A stretch of DNA of 64,000 bases, taken from NCBI GenBank assembly GCA_965198415.1, contig CBDAPN010000008.1:62001-126000 (forward strand), written 5' to 3'. The notes beneath the pieces were generated by a model. That model was given only the letters and a program-made list of their open reading frames with translations. It did not search any database and was not told where the DNA came from. Of this stretch, positions 26,496 to 35,719 are shown one piece after another. Made by a program: the position numbers and the translations under genes. Position 1 is the stretch's first letter; every line of letters starts with the position of its first letter. Source of the DNA: Endozoicomonas sp965198415 (GTDB lineage: Bacteria > Pseudomonadota > Gammaproteobacteria > Pseudomonadales > Endozoicomonadaceae).

Positions 26496-27188
26496 CTAAA
26501 ACGCACAGTCCAGACCCATTTGCCAAAAGCCAATCTCTAAACGGGTCGCCTCCCGAAAGGTTTGGCACAACGACTCCATTCGTGCCGGATTAAAGCGTGA
26601 TCTGGCCAGATGATCTAACTTCTCCACTTGCTTTGTGGCCATTGCCAGAAAGTCATCGCTACCGTAGGTTTCAATCCAGGTTCGGTAGGGGTTTCCTTTG
26701 AGTGAGTCAGGGTTGTTTATAAGGCGGTAACCAATCTCTGCATAGCCTACTGCACAGGGTGACAGTGCCACGTAAAGATCCAAAATATCACCGGACATCC
26801 CCCGCTCCAGAACGTAGCGGGTATAGGCCAGATTCGCCCGTGCTTCTGGCTGGCTGATGACATCGGCTTCCGTTAAGCCCCACTCCCGGCAATAGCCTAA
26901 ATGCAAGGTCATCTCCCCGAGGATATTGCTAACCGATTCGTTGGCAGCCTTTATCTCCTCAAGGTTATCGGCTTTGTATGTAGCAAGGGCGTAAGCTCTG
27001 GCAAAGTGCATTAAAAACAGGTAGTCCTGCTGCAGGTAGTGGCGGAAAGAGGCCAGCGGCAGTGAGCCATTGGCAATTCCCTGCACAAAGGGGTGGTGTG
27101 TATATTCTTGCCACTCATTTTGGCAAGCGGCTTTCATCTGCCCATACAGCGTATCCGCACTATTGAATAGTGGTGTGTTTGATTCCAT
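26496..27188 (-). CDS. tenA: Aminopyrimidine aminohydrolase / thiaminase II TenA
   Basis: About 230 residues of the TenA family. Visible are HPFVQGIANGSLPLASFRHY, LQQDYLFLMHFARAYALA and the catalytic Cys in ALSPCAVGYAEIGYRL. The C-terminal EATRLEIGFWQMG holds the second acid residue. It hydrolyses degraded thiamin pyrimidine to HMP, which fits the thiD/ThiXYZ-like importer in the window. The frame extends to a TTG at 27260, but the ATG at 27188 is the better start. It follows mutL on the same strand, where miaA-hfq would usually be found. Confidence 0.9.
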   Translation of the reverse strand: MESNTPLFNSADTLYGQMKAACQNEWQEYTHHPFVQGIANGSLPLASFRHYLQQDYLFLMHFARAYALATYKADNLEEIKAANESVSNILGEMTLHLGYCREWGLTEADVISQPEARANLAYTRYVLERGMSGDILDLYVALSPCAVGYAEIGYRLINNPDSLKGNPYRTWIETYGSDDFLAMATKQVEKLDHLARSRFNPARMESLCQTFREATRLEIGFWQMGLDCAF

Positions 27189-27263
27189 GCCGAGAGCCCC
27201 CGATTGAGAACTGTTAAATGTACGAGTTGTCTGCGCCTTTTGGTGGCAGGCGGTGAACAAGAA

Positions 27264-29156
27264 TCAGCGGCCGCGTAAAAACAGTTTATCCAGCTGGTCC
27301 ATGGTCAGCATAGTCCAGGTTGGGCGACCATGGTTGCATTGTCCGCTGCGCTCGGTCTGCTCCATATCTCGAAGCAGAGCGTTCATCTCTTCAATGGAGA
27401 GTTTGCGATTTGCCCGCACCGAGCCATGACAGGCCATGGTTGCTAGTATTTCGTTGATATGGGCTTCAATACGATCACTGGTGCCGTGTTGCATCAGGTC
27501 AGACAACACATCCCGTAGCAGTTGCTCTACATCGGCATTGTGCAGCATTACCGGAATTTGCCGAACCAGTAGAGTTTCCGGCCCCATGCGTTCAAGCGTC
27601 AGCCCCAGCCGGGTAAAGTAGGCGCTGTGTTCTTCTGCACAGTCTGCCTCCCGCTCACTGACCGACACGGATTTAGGCACCAGTAACGGCTGTGCACGAA
27701 TACCTTGCTCTTGGTACGACTGCTTCATGCGTTCATAGGTGATGCGCTCATGGGCCGCATGCATATCCACCACAATCATGCCCTGATCATTTTCTGCCAG
27801 AATGTAAACGCCTTTTAGCTGGGCAATGGCAAAGCCTAACGGTGGTATCTCGGCATCGCTTTTTGGCAGCGGTGCAGAAAATGGCATAGGGGCTTCTTGT
27901 ACAACGGTGTCGCCGCCCATCGCTTGTGCGGTATTGGCTTTAAGTGCATCAGCAGAGGCGGCATAGAGCTGACTGTAAGCTTCGATCTGTCGTTTAACCT
28001 GCTCGGCGGATGGAGCCTGCGAATGAGCGGGGCGATGTGTATTGGAATTGGCAGGAGCGCTGGCTAACGGCATGGCTTCCTGGCCCTTAAACTCTCCGGC
28101 ATCGACGCCGGTTGCCTTGGGCGGCAGGCTGGTTGGCGCCAGTTGATCTTCCGGGCGAACTTCACCTAAAGCGCGGTTTAGGGTGCTGAACAAAAAGCCG
28201 TGCACGGTGCGGCCATCACGAAACCGCACTTCATGTTTGGTGGGGTGCACATTCACGTCCACCATGGCCGGGTCCAGCTCAAGGTAGAGAACAAACGTCG
28301 GATGCCTGCCGTTATACAGCACATCCCGATAGGCCTGACGAACCGCATGACCCACCAGCTTATCGCGAATCACACGACCATTAACAAAGAAATACTGCAA
28401 ATCAGCACTGGACCTTGAAAACGTTGGCAGGCCAACCCAGCCAAACAGTTTCAGGCCAGAGGTCTCAACATCAATAATAACTGCGTTTTCAATAAATTTA
28501 GGGCCGCACAAAGCAGCAACTCGCCGGTCTTTTTCTGCCTGAGTTAATGCCGGGCGTAACTGATGCACACTGCGTTGGTTATGGCGCAGGGTAAAGCCCA
28601 CATCAAAGCGCGACAGGGCGAGGCGTTTGACCACCTCCTCAAGATGGGAAAACTCGGTCTTTTCTGTACGCAAAAACTTGCGCCTTGCAGGCGTGTTAAA
28701 AAACAGGTCTTTGACTTCGATGGTGACTCCCACCGGATGCGGTGCCGGCATCACCTGAGCATTCATGTCCCGACCTTCTACCCTGACTTGCCAACCGGAC
28801 TCCTGATCCTGAAAGTTAGACGTCAATGTCAGCCTTGAAACGGAGCTGATGGAGGCCAGCGCCTCGCCACGAAAACCCAGCGTAGCGACACCTTCGAGGT
28901 CTTCGAGCTCAGAAATCTTGCTGGTAGCATGGCGGGAAAGCGCCAGCGCCAGCTCGTCTTTGGGGATGCCGTGGCCGTCATCGCGGATGCGGATTAACTT
29001 AACACCACCGCTTTCTACCTCAACCGTCAGCTTTTTTGCGCCAGCATCAATGCTGTTTTCCAGCAACTCTTTAACGACAGATGCCGGGCGTTCCACCACC
29101 TCACCAGCGGCTATCTGGTTTGCAAGTCGGGTATCGAGGAGGCGAATGGGTTTCAT
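27264..29156 (-). CDS. mutL: DNA mismatch repair protein MutL
   Basis: About 630 residues. The N-terminal GHKL ATPase shows ELLENSIDAGAKKL, IRDDGHGIPKDEL and TLGFRGEALASISSVS. The transducer domain has VDVNVHPTKHEVRF. A variable Ala/Gln-rich linker follows (about 340-440), then the dimerisation domain ending CNHGRPTW. It lacks the endonuclease DQHAxxER motif, showing DMHAAHERITYE in the place where methyl-directed MutL proteins do. The start is the ATG at 29156 (MKPIRLLD), not the upstream ATG at 29186 that sits at the amidase stop. Confidence 0.96.
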   Translation of the reverse strand: MKPIRLLDTRLANQIAAGEVVERPASVVKELLENSIDAGAKKLTVEVESGGVKLIRIRDDGHGIPKDELALALSRHATSKISELEDLEGVATLGFRGEALASISSVSRLTLTSNFQDQESGWQVRVEGRDMNAQVMPAPHPVGVTIEVKDLFFNTPARRKFLRTEKTEFSHLEEVVKRLALSRFDVGFTLRHNQRSVHQLRPALTQAEKDRRVAALCGPKFIENAVIIDVETSGLKLFGWVGLPTFSRSSADLQYFFVNGRVIRDKLVGHAVRQAYRDVLYNGRHPTFVLYLELDPAMVDVNVHPTKHEVRFRDGRTVHGFLFSTLNRALGEVRPEDQLAPTSLPPKATGVDAGEFKGQEAMPLASAPANSNTHRPAHSQAPSAEQVKRQIEAYSQLYAASADALKANTAQAMGGDTVVQEAPMPFSAPLPKSDAEIPPLGFAIAQLKGVYILAENDQGMIVVDMHAAHERITYERMKQSYQEQGIRAQPLLVPKSVSVSEREADCAEEHSAYFTRLGLTLERMGPETLLVRQIPVMLHNADVEQLLRDVLSDLMQHGTSDRIEAHINEILATMACHGSVRANRKLSIEEMNALLRDMEQTERSGQCNHGRPTWTMLTMDQLDKLFLRGR

Positions 29157-29185
29157 AACGTCGTGGTACTCTTTTTTAAACAACA

Positions 29186-30676
29186 CTATTTGGGTATGAC
29201 CAACACCTGACCCACACGAATTTTATTGGCGCTGGTCAGACGGTTGGTCCGTTTCAGTAACTTTGTGCTCACATCAAACCGACTGGCAATGCCCGACAGC
29301 GTATCCCCCGGTCGGACAGTATAGCGGGACGGGGTGATTTTAAGCCTATCATCTTGTTTCATTCTGGCAATCAGTGTGTCTGGTGGTGGCTTCTGATGGA
29401 ACCAGTGTTTAGTACCGTCAAAAATCGCTTTGGCCATCGCTTTTTGGTGACTGCGACTTTTGAGCTTTCTGGACTCTTCCGGATTGGTTATAAAGCCGGT
29501 TTCGATCAAAATGGATGGAATGTCCGGAGACTTTAATACCATGAAGTTGGCCAGATCCACATGCTTTTTGTGTAAGCGATTGATGCCGGACATATTCATC
29601 AGGACTTTATCGCCTACCTCAATACTCAAAGCGCGGGAAGAGGTGATGGACAGGTCAAACAGAACCTTATTCAGCATATCGTCATCGTTAAAAGACGTTC
29701 TGGCTTCACCACCGATTTTATCCGTCTCATTTTCACGAGCTTCCAGCCAACGAGCCATTTGTGACGTGGCGCCTTTTTGTGACCAGGCAAAAACAGAAGC
29801 GCCTTTGACCCGGCGATCTTTAAAACCGTCGGCATGAATCGAGATAAACAGGTCAGCTTTATTTTCCCGGGCTATCTGTGTGCGACGGCGTAGGTCTATG
29901 TAGTAGTCCCCAGTCCTTACCAGCACCGGCTTGAAGCCCTTTTCTCGCTGCAGCAGTGCAGCCAGATCTTTGGCAATGGCCAGCGTTACGTGCTTTTCAT
30001 AACCGCCACCGTGGGCAAGAGCACCGGGGTCCTCGCCGCCGTGGCCGGCGTCAATGGCGATGATAATATCCCGCTGCCCTGCTGGCTGAGGTTTATGGGC
30101 TGGTACGACCTTTTTGCTGGCCTCATCAAACAGATCAATCACTAAGCGGTGACCATAGGTCGCGTTAGGGTTTAGCAGGAAGCTTTCGCTGGTAACCCTC
30201 TCGCTAAGATCAAGAACAATGCGGTAGTCTTGCTGGTTTCGGGTGCCGTAGCGAATTTTCTGGATCGGTGTGCCTTTAAGCTGCAAATCGGTTAATGAGC
30301 CACTCAGTCTGGCATCGCTTACATCAATAACCAGGCGACTTGGGTTATCTAAATGAAATCTTTTGTGGGTAACGGCACCAGAAACATCAAATACCAGGCG
30401 TGTTTTATCTGGCGAGCGCCAGAGCCTGATATTATTAATGAGTTTTTGTACTGCTGCGACAATCTCAACTTTCAGCGCTGCCAGCCCGACCAGCATAAAC
30501 CCTAAACGTTTGAGAAAAAATCTTCGGCTTCTGTCGTTCATTAATTGTTCAGGGTTATGATCAGCAGCACTGAGCACAGGCGCTGGTCTGGTGTCAGAGC
30601 TGGAAGTTATACCAATAACACTTTTGCCGAATAGTGCTTGCAGAAGTCGGCGAACAGTCCCTGTTCTCGAAGTCAT
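29186..30676 (-). CDS. N-acetylmuramoyl-L-alanine amidase (AmiB/AmiC type) with LysM
   Basis: Three domains follow an export signal: AMIN (about residues 85-180), zinc amidase_3 (about 205-430) and a C-terminal LysM (about 450-495). The amidase shows IAIDAGHGGEDPGA, ISIHADGF and ILIETGFITNPEE. It cleaves septal peptidoglycan during division. An exact twin-arginine signal (SRRFFLKR) begins at about residue 49, so Tat export is likely, as for AmiC. The start at 30676 has AGGAGGG and overlaps the tsaE stop. An internal ATG at 30541 would give a normal signal-peptide length but has no clear ribosome site. It lies in the tsaE-amidase-mutL operon. Confidence 0.92.
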   Translation of the reverse strand: MTSRTGTVRRLLQALFGKSVIGITSSSDTRPAPVLSAADHNPEQLMNDRSRRFFLKRLGFMLVGLAALKVEIVAAVQKLINNIRLWRSPDKTRLVFDVSGAVTHKRFHLDNPSRLVIDVSDARLSGSLTDLQLKGTPIQKIRYGTRNQQDYRIVLDLSERVTSESFLLNPNATYGHRLVIDLFDEASKKVVPAHKPQPAGQRDIIIAIDAGHGGEDPGALAHGGGYEKHVTLAIAKDLAALLQREKGFKPVLVRTGDYYIDLRRRTQIARENKADLFISIHADGFKDRRVKGASVFAWSQKGATSQMARWLEARENETDKIGGEARTSFNDDDMLNKVLFDLSITSSRALSIEVGDKVLMNMSGINRLHKKHVDLANFMVLKSPDIPSILIETGFITNPEESRKLKSRSHQKAMAKAIFDGTKHWFHQKPPPDTLIARMKQDDRLKITPSRYTVRPGDTLSGIASRFDVSTKLLKRTNRLTSANKIRVGQVLVIPK

Positions 30677-31152
30677 GCACCCTCCTGCAGAGCCTTTATT
30701 CTTTTCAGGGCTTCGCTTCCGGTGGTGGTTCCTGCGACGATTGTCGCTTTTCTTCCGGGCAGATCATAAGCAAAAGTGATTTCCAGATCAGCCTGTGGTA
30801 GCTCACCTTGCCCGCGGGATGGCCACTCCACCAAACAAAGCGCCGCATCACTGAAGTAATCACGACCGCCAATAAACTCCAACTCCTCCGGGTCCGCCAA
30901 ACGATAAAGGTCAAAGTGATACACTTTCAAGCCATCCACGTCATAAGGCTCAACCAGCGTATACGTTGGGCTTTTCACTGCCCCCTGATGACCAAGGTGG
31001 CGCAGTACACCACGGCAAAATGTCGTTTTACCGGCACCAAGGTCGCCGTAAAGAAACACCACCCCGCGCGCTCCCAAAGCACTGGCCAGATGACCCCCAA
31101 AGGCAACCATTGCCTGCTCATTGTCGATCAGCAGTTCGTATCTGCCTTGCAT
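30673..31152 (-). CDS. tsaE: tRNA threonylcarbamoyladenosine biosynthesis ATPase TsaE
   Basis: 159 residues with Walker A GDLGAGKTTFCRGVLRHLG and the family motif VKSPTYTLVEPY. A later VEWPSRGQGELP region completes it. TsaE drives the TsaBD complex that makes t6A37 in ANN-decoding tRNAs. Its neighbours nnr and the amidase are standard. Its stop overlaps the amidase start. Confidence 0.95.
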   Translation of the reverse strand: MQGRYELLIDNEQAMVAFGGHLASALGARGVVFLYGDLGAGKTTFCRGVLRHLGHQGAVKSPTYTLVEPYDVDGLKVYHFDLYRLADPEELEFIGGRDYFSDAALCLVEWPSRGQGELPQADLEITFAYDLPGRKATIVAGTTTGSEALKRIKALQEGA

Positions 31153-31213
31153 AAATAGTTCCGCACTTTTTAACTATGCTCACAACAGCCAAATGGCTGT
31201 GCCAGCTTTTTAT

Positions 31214-32731
31214 TCATGAGCCAATTATTGAATTCAGCCGTTGCCTGATAACCGGGATCAACTCTGTTGCCCGCAAACCGTTTTCACCCTGCTGCAGCAC
31301 CAAGTCATCCGCTGCACTAGCATGGAGCCAGGCGGCCAGTTGCGCCACCTTAAAACCATCCAGCCCTCGCGCCAGCAGTGCCCCAATAACCCCGCTGAGA
31401 ACATCACCCATACCCGCTACGGCCATTCCCGGATTACCCGCTGAGCACAGGGCAATGCTTTGCCCGTCACCGATCAGCGTGCCGGCACCTTTTAGCAGTA
31501 AGGTGATGTTTGCCTCACACCATTGCTGTAATTGTCTATGAGAGTCCACTAACGCGGCAAATCTATTTTTCTGGATGCTGGTAATATCCTGACCAGACAA
31601 ACGCGCTAACTCGCCCGGATGCGGAGTAAAAATCATTGGCGACTTGCGCCCTTTTAACAGTTGTGGGTTTTCTGCCAGCAGATTCAGGGCATCCGCATCC
31701 AGCACTAACGGGCACTCAAGTTTCAGTGCCTCGCTCAACATTTGCAGCGCCCAGCGGTCACGGCCAAGACCGGGGCCGATGACGATGGCACTTTTTCCTT
31801 CGCCCAGATAGCCAAGGTCTGCGTCCACCGACGTTCCCATTACCTCCGGGCAGCGTACCGCCAAAGCAGAAAGGTGGCTGCTGTGTGTTACCACCGTAAT
31901 GCGACCGGCGCCACAGTAAAGCGCCGATTCTGCTGCCATCAGAATCGCCCCGGGCATCCCTAAGTTGCCGCCGATCAGCAACAGGTGACCAAAGTCGCCT
32001 TTGTGCGCCGCCGGGCTTCTGGGCATCAGCCAGTTTTTGAACTGCGCGCTGGTGATTCGGCGGCATGTTGAAGGAGCCGCCTGATACACGGATTCAGGAA
32101 CTCGCAGGCTGTTGAAAACCAGTTCGCCGCAATACTCTGGCCCAAAGCCGGTCAATAGCCCTTGCTTTAAACCGATGAACGACACCGTCATACTTGCCTT
32201 AACCGCCACGCCCAACGGCATGCCGGTATCGGCATCAAGGCCGGAAGGGATATCTACCGCACAAATCGTTAGCCCTGACTGGTTGAGCTGGGTAATAACC
32301 TGAGCGTAATCTGCACGTACCTCGCCAGACAGACCCGTACCGAGTATGGCGTCCACCACTACATCGCCATGCAGGGACTGGCGGGAGCTAAAGGGCTGGA
32401 TTTTTACTTTGGCCGCCACACAAGCCTGCCACGCTGAATGGGCGTCACCACAAAGCTGCTCCGGTGCTTTAAGCGTCAGGACTTCAACCAGCAGCCCCTT
32501 TTCTTTGGCCAGTTTGGCGAGCAAATAGCCATCACCAGCATTATTACCACCGCCACAAAGCACCAGCAGTGATTGTGTCGCTGGCCATTGGCGTGAAATT
32601 GCCGACATAACAGCCCGCGCCGCACGTCCCATTAATTCAAAACCGGGAATGCCCTCGTTGTGGATTGCTGCATAATCCAGCTTTCGAACTTGCTCAGCGG
32701 TATAGAGTGTCTCTGGTAAGCTCTTATTCAT
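31214..32731 (-). CDS. nnr: Bifunctional NAD(P)HX epimerase/dehydratase
   Basis: About 505 residues. The N-terminal YjeF_N epimerase domain (about 1-215) has VLCGGGNNAGDGYLLAKLA and VDAILGTGLSGEV. The C-terminal ribokinase-like dehydratase has GHLLLIGGNLGMPGAILMAA, VIGPGLGRD, FTPHPGELARL and GNPGMAVAGMGDVLSG. It repairs hydrated NAD(P)H in the cytosol. The frame extends to 32764; the ATG at 32731 (MNKSLPETL) is preferred. It is first in the nnr-tsaE-amidase-mutL operon and divergent from queG. Confidence 0.95.
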   Translation of the reverse strand: MNKSLPETLYTAEQVRKLDYAAIHNEGIPGFELMGRAARAVMSAISRQWPATQSLLVLCGGGNNAGDGYLLAKLAKEKGLLVEVLTLKAPEQLCGDAHSAWQACVAAKVKIQPFSSRQSLHGDVVVDAILGTGLSGEVRADYAQVITQLNQSGLTICAVDIPSGLDADTGMPLGVAVKASMTVSFIGLKQGLLTGFGPEYCGELVFNSLRVPESVYQAAPSTCRRITSAQFKNWLMPRSPAAHKGDFGHLLLIGGNLGMPGAILMAAESALYCGAGRITVVTHSSHLSALAVRCPEVMGTSVDADLGYLGEGKSAIVIGPGLGRDRWALQMLSEALKLECPLVLDADALNLLAENPQLLKGRKSPMIFTPHPGELARLSGQDITSIQKNRFAALVDSHRQLQQWCEANITLLLKGAGTLIGDGQSIALCSAGNPGMAVAGMGDVLSGVIGALLARGLDGFKVAQLAAWLHASAADDLVLQQGENGLRATELIPVIRQRLNSIIGS

Positions 32732-32811
32732 AAGCGTGCCCGTAATGCTACAATGCCAACCCATTATTAGCGCGGACCTTGCTGTAACAGAGGTTTAGCG
32801 CAAACAGGAAC

Positions 32812-33999
32812 ATGCCGTGTCCGGTCGGGTTAAGGTCAAATAAAGAGGGTCAATTAAATTCAGTGACTGAAAAGCCACCATCTACATTAAGCACATTTGC
32901 AGAAGATTCACCAGCACTGGCGCAATTGGCAGAAAAAATTCGCATCTGGGCTAGAGAGCTCGGTTTTCAGCAGGTAGGCATTACCGAGGCTAAAATTCCC
33001 GACAGCGATATTGAACACTTGCAAGTCTGGCTCAAAAAAGGCTACCACGGTGATATGGGTTTTATGACGAAGAATAACACCCTGCGTACACAGCCGAACC
33101 AACTGCACCCGGGTACCTTGCGCGTCATTTCGGCGCGGATGGACTACCTGCCCGCAGATACCCAAACCGTCAAGTTACTGAGTGAGCCGGAAAAAGCCTA
33201 CGTTTCCCGTTATGCTTTGGGGCGAGATTACCATAAAGTGATTCGCAAGCGTCTCACCCAGTTGGGGAAACAGATTGAGGCGGCGGTGGACACACACCAT
33301 TACCGCGCTTTTGTCGATAGCGCACCGGTGATGGAGCGCCCTCTGGCACAACAGGCGGGATTGGGCTGGATGGGCAAGCACTCACTGATTATCAATCGAA
33401 CAGCGGGTTCGTTTTTCTTTTTGGGGGAGTTGTTTACCAATTTACCCTTGCCGTTGGATCAACCCTACGAAAAAAACCATTGCGGCCGCTGTTCTTCCTG
33501 CATGGATAAATGCCCGACCGGGGCTATTGTTGCCCCCTATCAGGTTGATGCCCGTCGTTGCATCTCTTATCTGACCATCGAAAACAAAGGCGCTATTCCT
33601 ACAGAGCTGCGCCCACTCATGGGTAATCGCATTTACGGTTGTGACGATTGTCAGTTGGCTTGCCCTTGGAACCGCTTTGCCAAGCCAACCAATGAGGGTG
33701 ATTTTCAGCCTCGTCATCATCTGGACGCCAGCGATCTTGTGGATCTTTTTAACTGGACAGAAACTGAGTTTTTGGAACGTACCGCCGGCTCACCGATTCG
33801 CAGAGCCGGTTATGCCAGCTGGCTGCGCAATATCGCCGTTGCCCTTGGCAATGCGCCGGCCAGTGCCAGCGTTGTTTCTGCTTTAAAAGCGCGCTTTGCG
33901 CAGTTATCTGAACCTTATGGCTCTCTATCAGCTCAAGACTGTGAACTGGTAAAAGAGCATATTGAATGGGCTTTGGATATGCACAGGCAGCCGCATTGA
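32812..33999 (+). CDS. queG: Epoxyqueuosine reductase QueG
   Basis: 395 residues. The cobalamin-binding N-terminal region holds RVISARMDYLP and SRYALGRDYHKVIRKRL. Two 4Fe-4S motifs follow: CGRCSSCMDKCPTGAI and CDDCQLACPWNRF. A HEAT-like tail ends the protein. It reduces epoxyqueuosine to queuosine in tRNA. It is divergent from nnr, as in many gammaproteobacteria. The first 19 residues are atypical, and a GTG further in (VTEKPP, about 32863) could be the start. Confidence 0.95.
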   Translation: MPCPVGLRSNKEGQLNSVTEKPPSTLSTFAEDSPALAQLAEKIRIWARELGFQQVGITEAKIPDSDIEHLQVWLKKGYHGDMGFMTKNNTLRTQPNQLHPGTLRVISARMDYLPADTQTVKLLSEPEKAYVSRYALGRDYHKVIRKRLTQLGKQIEAAVDTHHYRAFVDSAPVMERPLAQQAGLGWMGKHSLIINRTAGSFFFLGELFTNLPLPLDQPYEKNHCGRCSSCMDKCPTGAIVAPYQVDARRCISYLTIENKGAIPTELRPLMGNRIYGCDDCQLACPWNRFAKPTNEGDFQPRHHLDASDLVDLFNWTETEFLERTAGSPIRRAGYASWLRNIAVALGNAPASASVVSALKARFAQLSEPYGSLSAQDCELVKEHIEWALDMHRQPH

Positions 34000-34016
34000 A
34001 AAATTGTTCTTAATAC

Positions 34017-35318
34017 TCAATAAAGCGGATAGATGCCTTCTATGGATAACTCATAATTCGAGCCGTATTGACTGTCCACAATACTGACCTCAAAACTATC
34101 ATCCTGAAAGCGAACCAACAGGTATTTCTGGTAAACCGCAGAGCCGCCAAGAAATACCGGGAGGTGCTGACCGGGGCCGTAGAAGTCCCACAGTGTGTCA
34201 AAATTAAACAGGCCAACATAAGAGTGCAGATGCCCGGCAAAAATAGCGGAAATCTTGAATCGGCGTAAAATGTCTTCTATGTCCGGCGTAAATTTGGATA
34301 TGTGATAATTCAGAATAATATGTTTACCTTCCTTAGTGGCCTGTTCCAAATCGTTAATCAGCCACTCTCTGGCAGGATGAACATGGACGTAATCCCGGCG
34401 GGCCTTACCAAAGTTCCAGCCATTCCAGCCAACGGTGTAGCTAGGGTAATTATTGAGTTGAACGAAGTGGATATCACCCACATCCCAAGAGTAAGCAAAG
34501 CTTTTACCGTACCTTCTTCGCAGCGAAGGAAAGTCGTAATATGTGCCAGAGTCGTGGTAATCAAAACTGCGAACATTTAATGAATGCACATGATCTTTAA
34601 GGAAAAGAATCATTCTCTTAGCACAGCTATTTTCAAAACAATCATCCACATTGTTGCTGATATCATGATTACCAAGGCCGGGGTAGATGTTCATGTTTAA
34701 ATTTCTATGATACAGGTCATAATAAGCTTCCAGTTGCCAGTCATGACCGAATGCAGTCAAATCGCCATTAATCACGACGCCAGCAAACTGGTCTTTCCCT
34801 ATGGTATTTTGAATGGCGTTCAGGCTCTGAACGTGATTCATATTTTCTTGCCAAGCCTTATTCTTGTCGCTGCAGTTTTCAGAAGAAGTTTTACACGACC
34901 AGGGGTACTGCGGGTCTGACATAAATGCCATATAAAAATCGTTGTAGTTAAATTGAATCAGTTGGGCATAAGATAATGAGTCGTTATACTGACTCGGTAC
35001 AGCTTCTGTGGATTGGTAGTAAGTCTGACAAGCGCCACTTCCGTCTGTGTGTTCGCAGGCTTTTAGTGCGTGGCCGGACGCTAGCCTGATGGACGAAATT
35101 GAATCATTGGCAAAATGCTGGTTGCCATAAAACTCTTGAGATTCTACCTGAGAGCCACACAGAGAGGACTCCTGACCTGAATAATGCCGATGCTCATATA
35201 GGCTAGTGCAATTTTCTTCTGCAGCAATGACTTGATTTACTAAAACTGTGCCTAGCAATAAGACCGGAAGTTGTTTAACAGCAAACGTATTGAAAACCCC
35301 ATGAAATCTTTTCAGCAT
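34017..35318 (-). CDS. Secreted metallophosphoesterase with N-terminal beta/gamma-crystallin-like domain
   Basis: 433 residues with a signal peptide (about 1-33). Residues about 36-112 look like two Greek-key crystallin motifs: YEHRHYSGQESSLCG and ANDSISSIRL, then a second with YNDSLSYAQL. The NDxxSS signature is that of Ca-binding beta/gamma crystallins. A calcineurin-like phosphoesterase follows, with MSDPQYPW (DxQ in place of DxH), VVINGDLTAFGHD, YPGLGNHD, LNYHIS and FAGHLHSY. Cysteines are frequent, as in exported proteins. The substrate is unknown; a secreted phosphatase or phosphodiesterase is inferred. Single gene, convergent with queG. Confidence 0.82.
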   Translation of the reverse strand: MLKRFHGVFNTFAVKQLPVLLLGTVLVNQVIAAEENCTSLYEHRHYSGQESSLCGSQVESQEFYGNQHFANDSISSIRLASGHALKACEHTDGSGACQTYYQSTEAVPSQYNDSLSYAQLIQFNYNDFYMAFMSDPQYPWSCKTSSENCSDKNKAWQENMNHVQSLNAIQNTIGKDQFAGVVINGDLTAFGHDWQLEAYYDLYHRNLNMNIYPGLGNHDISNNVDDCFENSCAKRMILFLKDHVHSLNVRSFDYHDSGTYYDFPSLRRRYGKSFAYSWDVGDIHFVQLNNYPSYTVGWNGWNFGKARRDYVHVHPAREWLINDLEQATKEGKHIILNYHISKFTPDIEDILRRFKISAIFAGHLHSYVGLFNFDTLWDFYGPGQHLPVFLGGSAVYQKYLLVRFQDDSFEVSIVDSQYGSNYELSIEGIYPLY

Positions 35319-35719
35319 TTATCTTCCCTTTATATAGCTCATTAGTAATTGTTGGTTTCTGCTCACGGACCTTTCAAGGCATATGACGGTAAGCTAACTA
35401 ACGGTTTTTATCGGCTCATAACGGTTTTCTCAAAGAACATCCTCTGGGTAATGGCAATAGATCAGAAGTCTTAAATTATCCGCTCTGGATGAACAAAAAA
35501 TAATTTGAGCATCAGTCGGTTAGGCGTGGACGATTACGGAATTATTGATATTTTTATCTCCACAAAAAGCAGCATGGCAGAAAGTATCCAAGCTCGGTCA
35601 CATCCGTGAAGGTGTAAACACGTTGTGCAGTTGATTTTGGCTTTTGCAAAATAGTTTAACTGCACCGCTAACCTCCATTAACCCTTCGAGTTACTAGGGC
35701 ACGAAACTATTGTTAGCAT
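35319..35719. other. Intergenic region between the phosphoesterase and the 966-residue protein
   Basis: About 400 bp, AT-rich, with no reading frame worth calling. It should contain the promoter of the phosphoesterase gene on its left side. No terminator with a clear T tract was seen. Confidence 0.4.
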
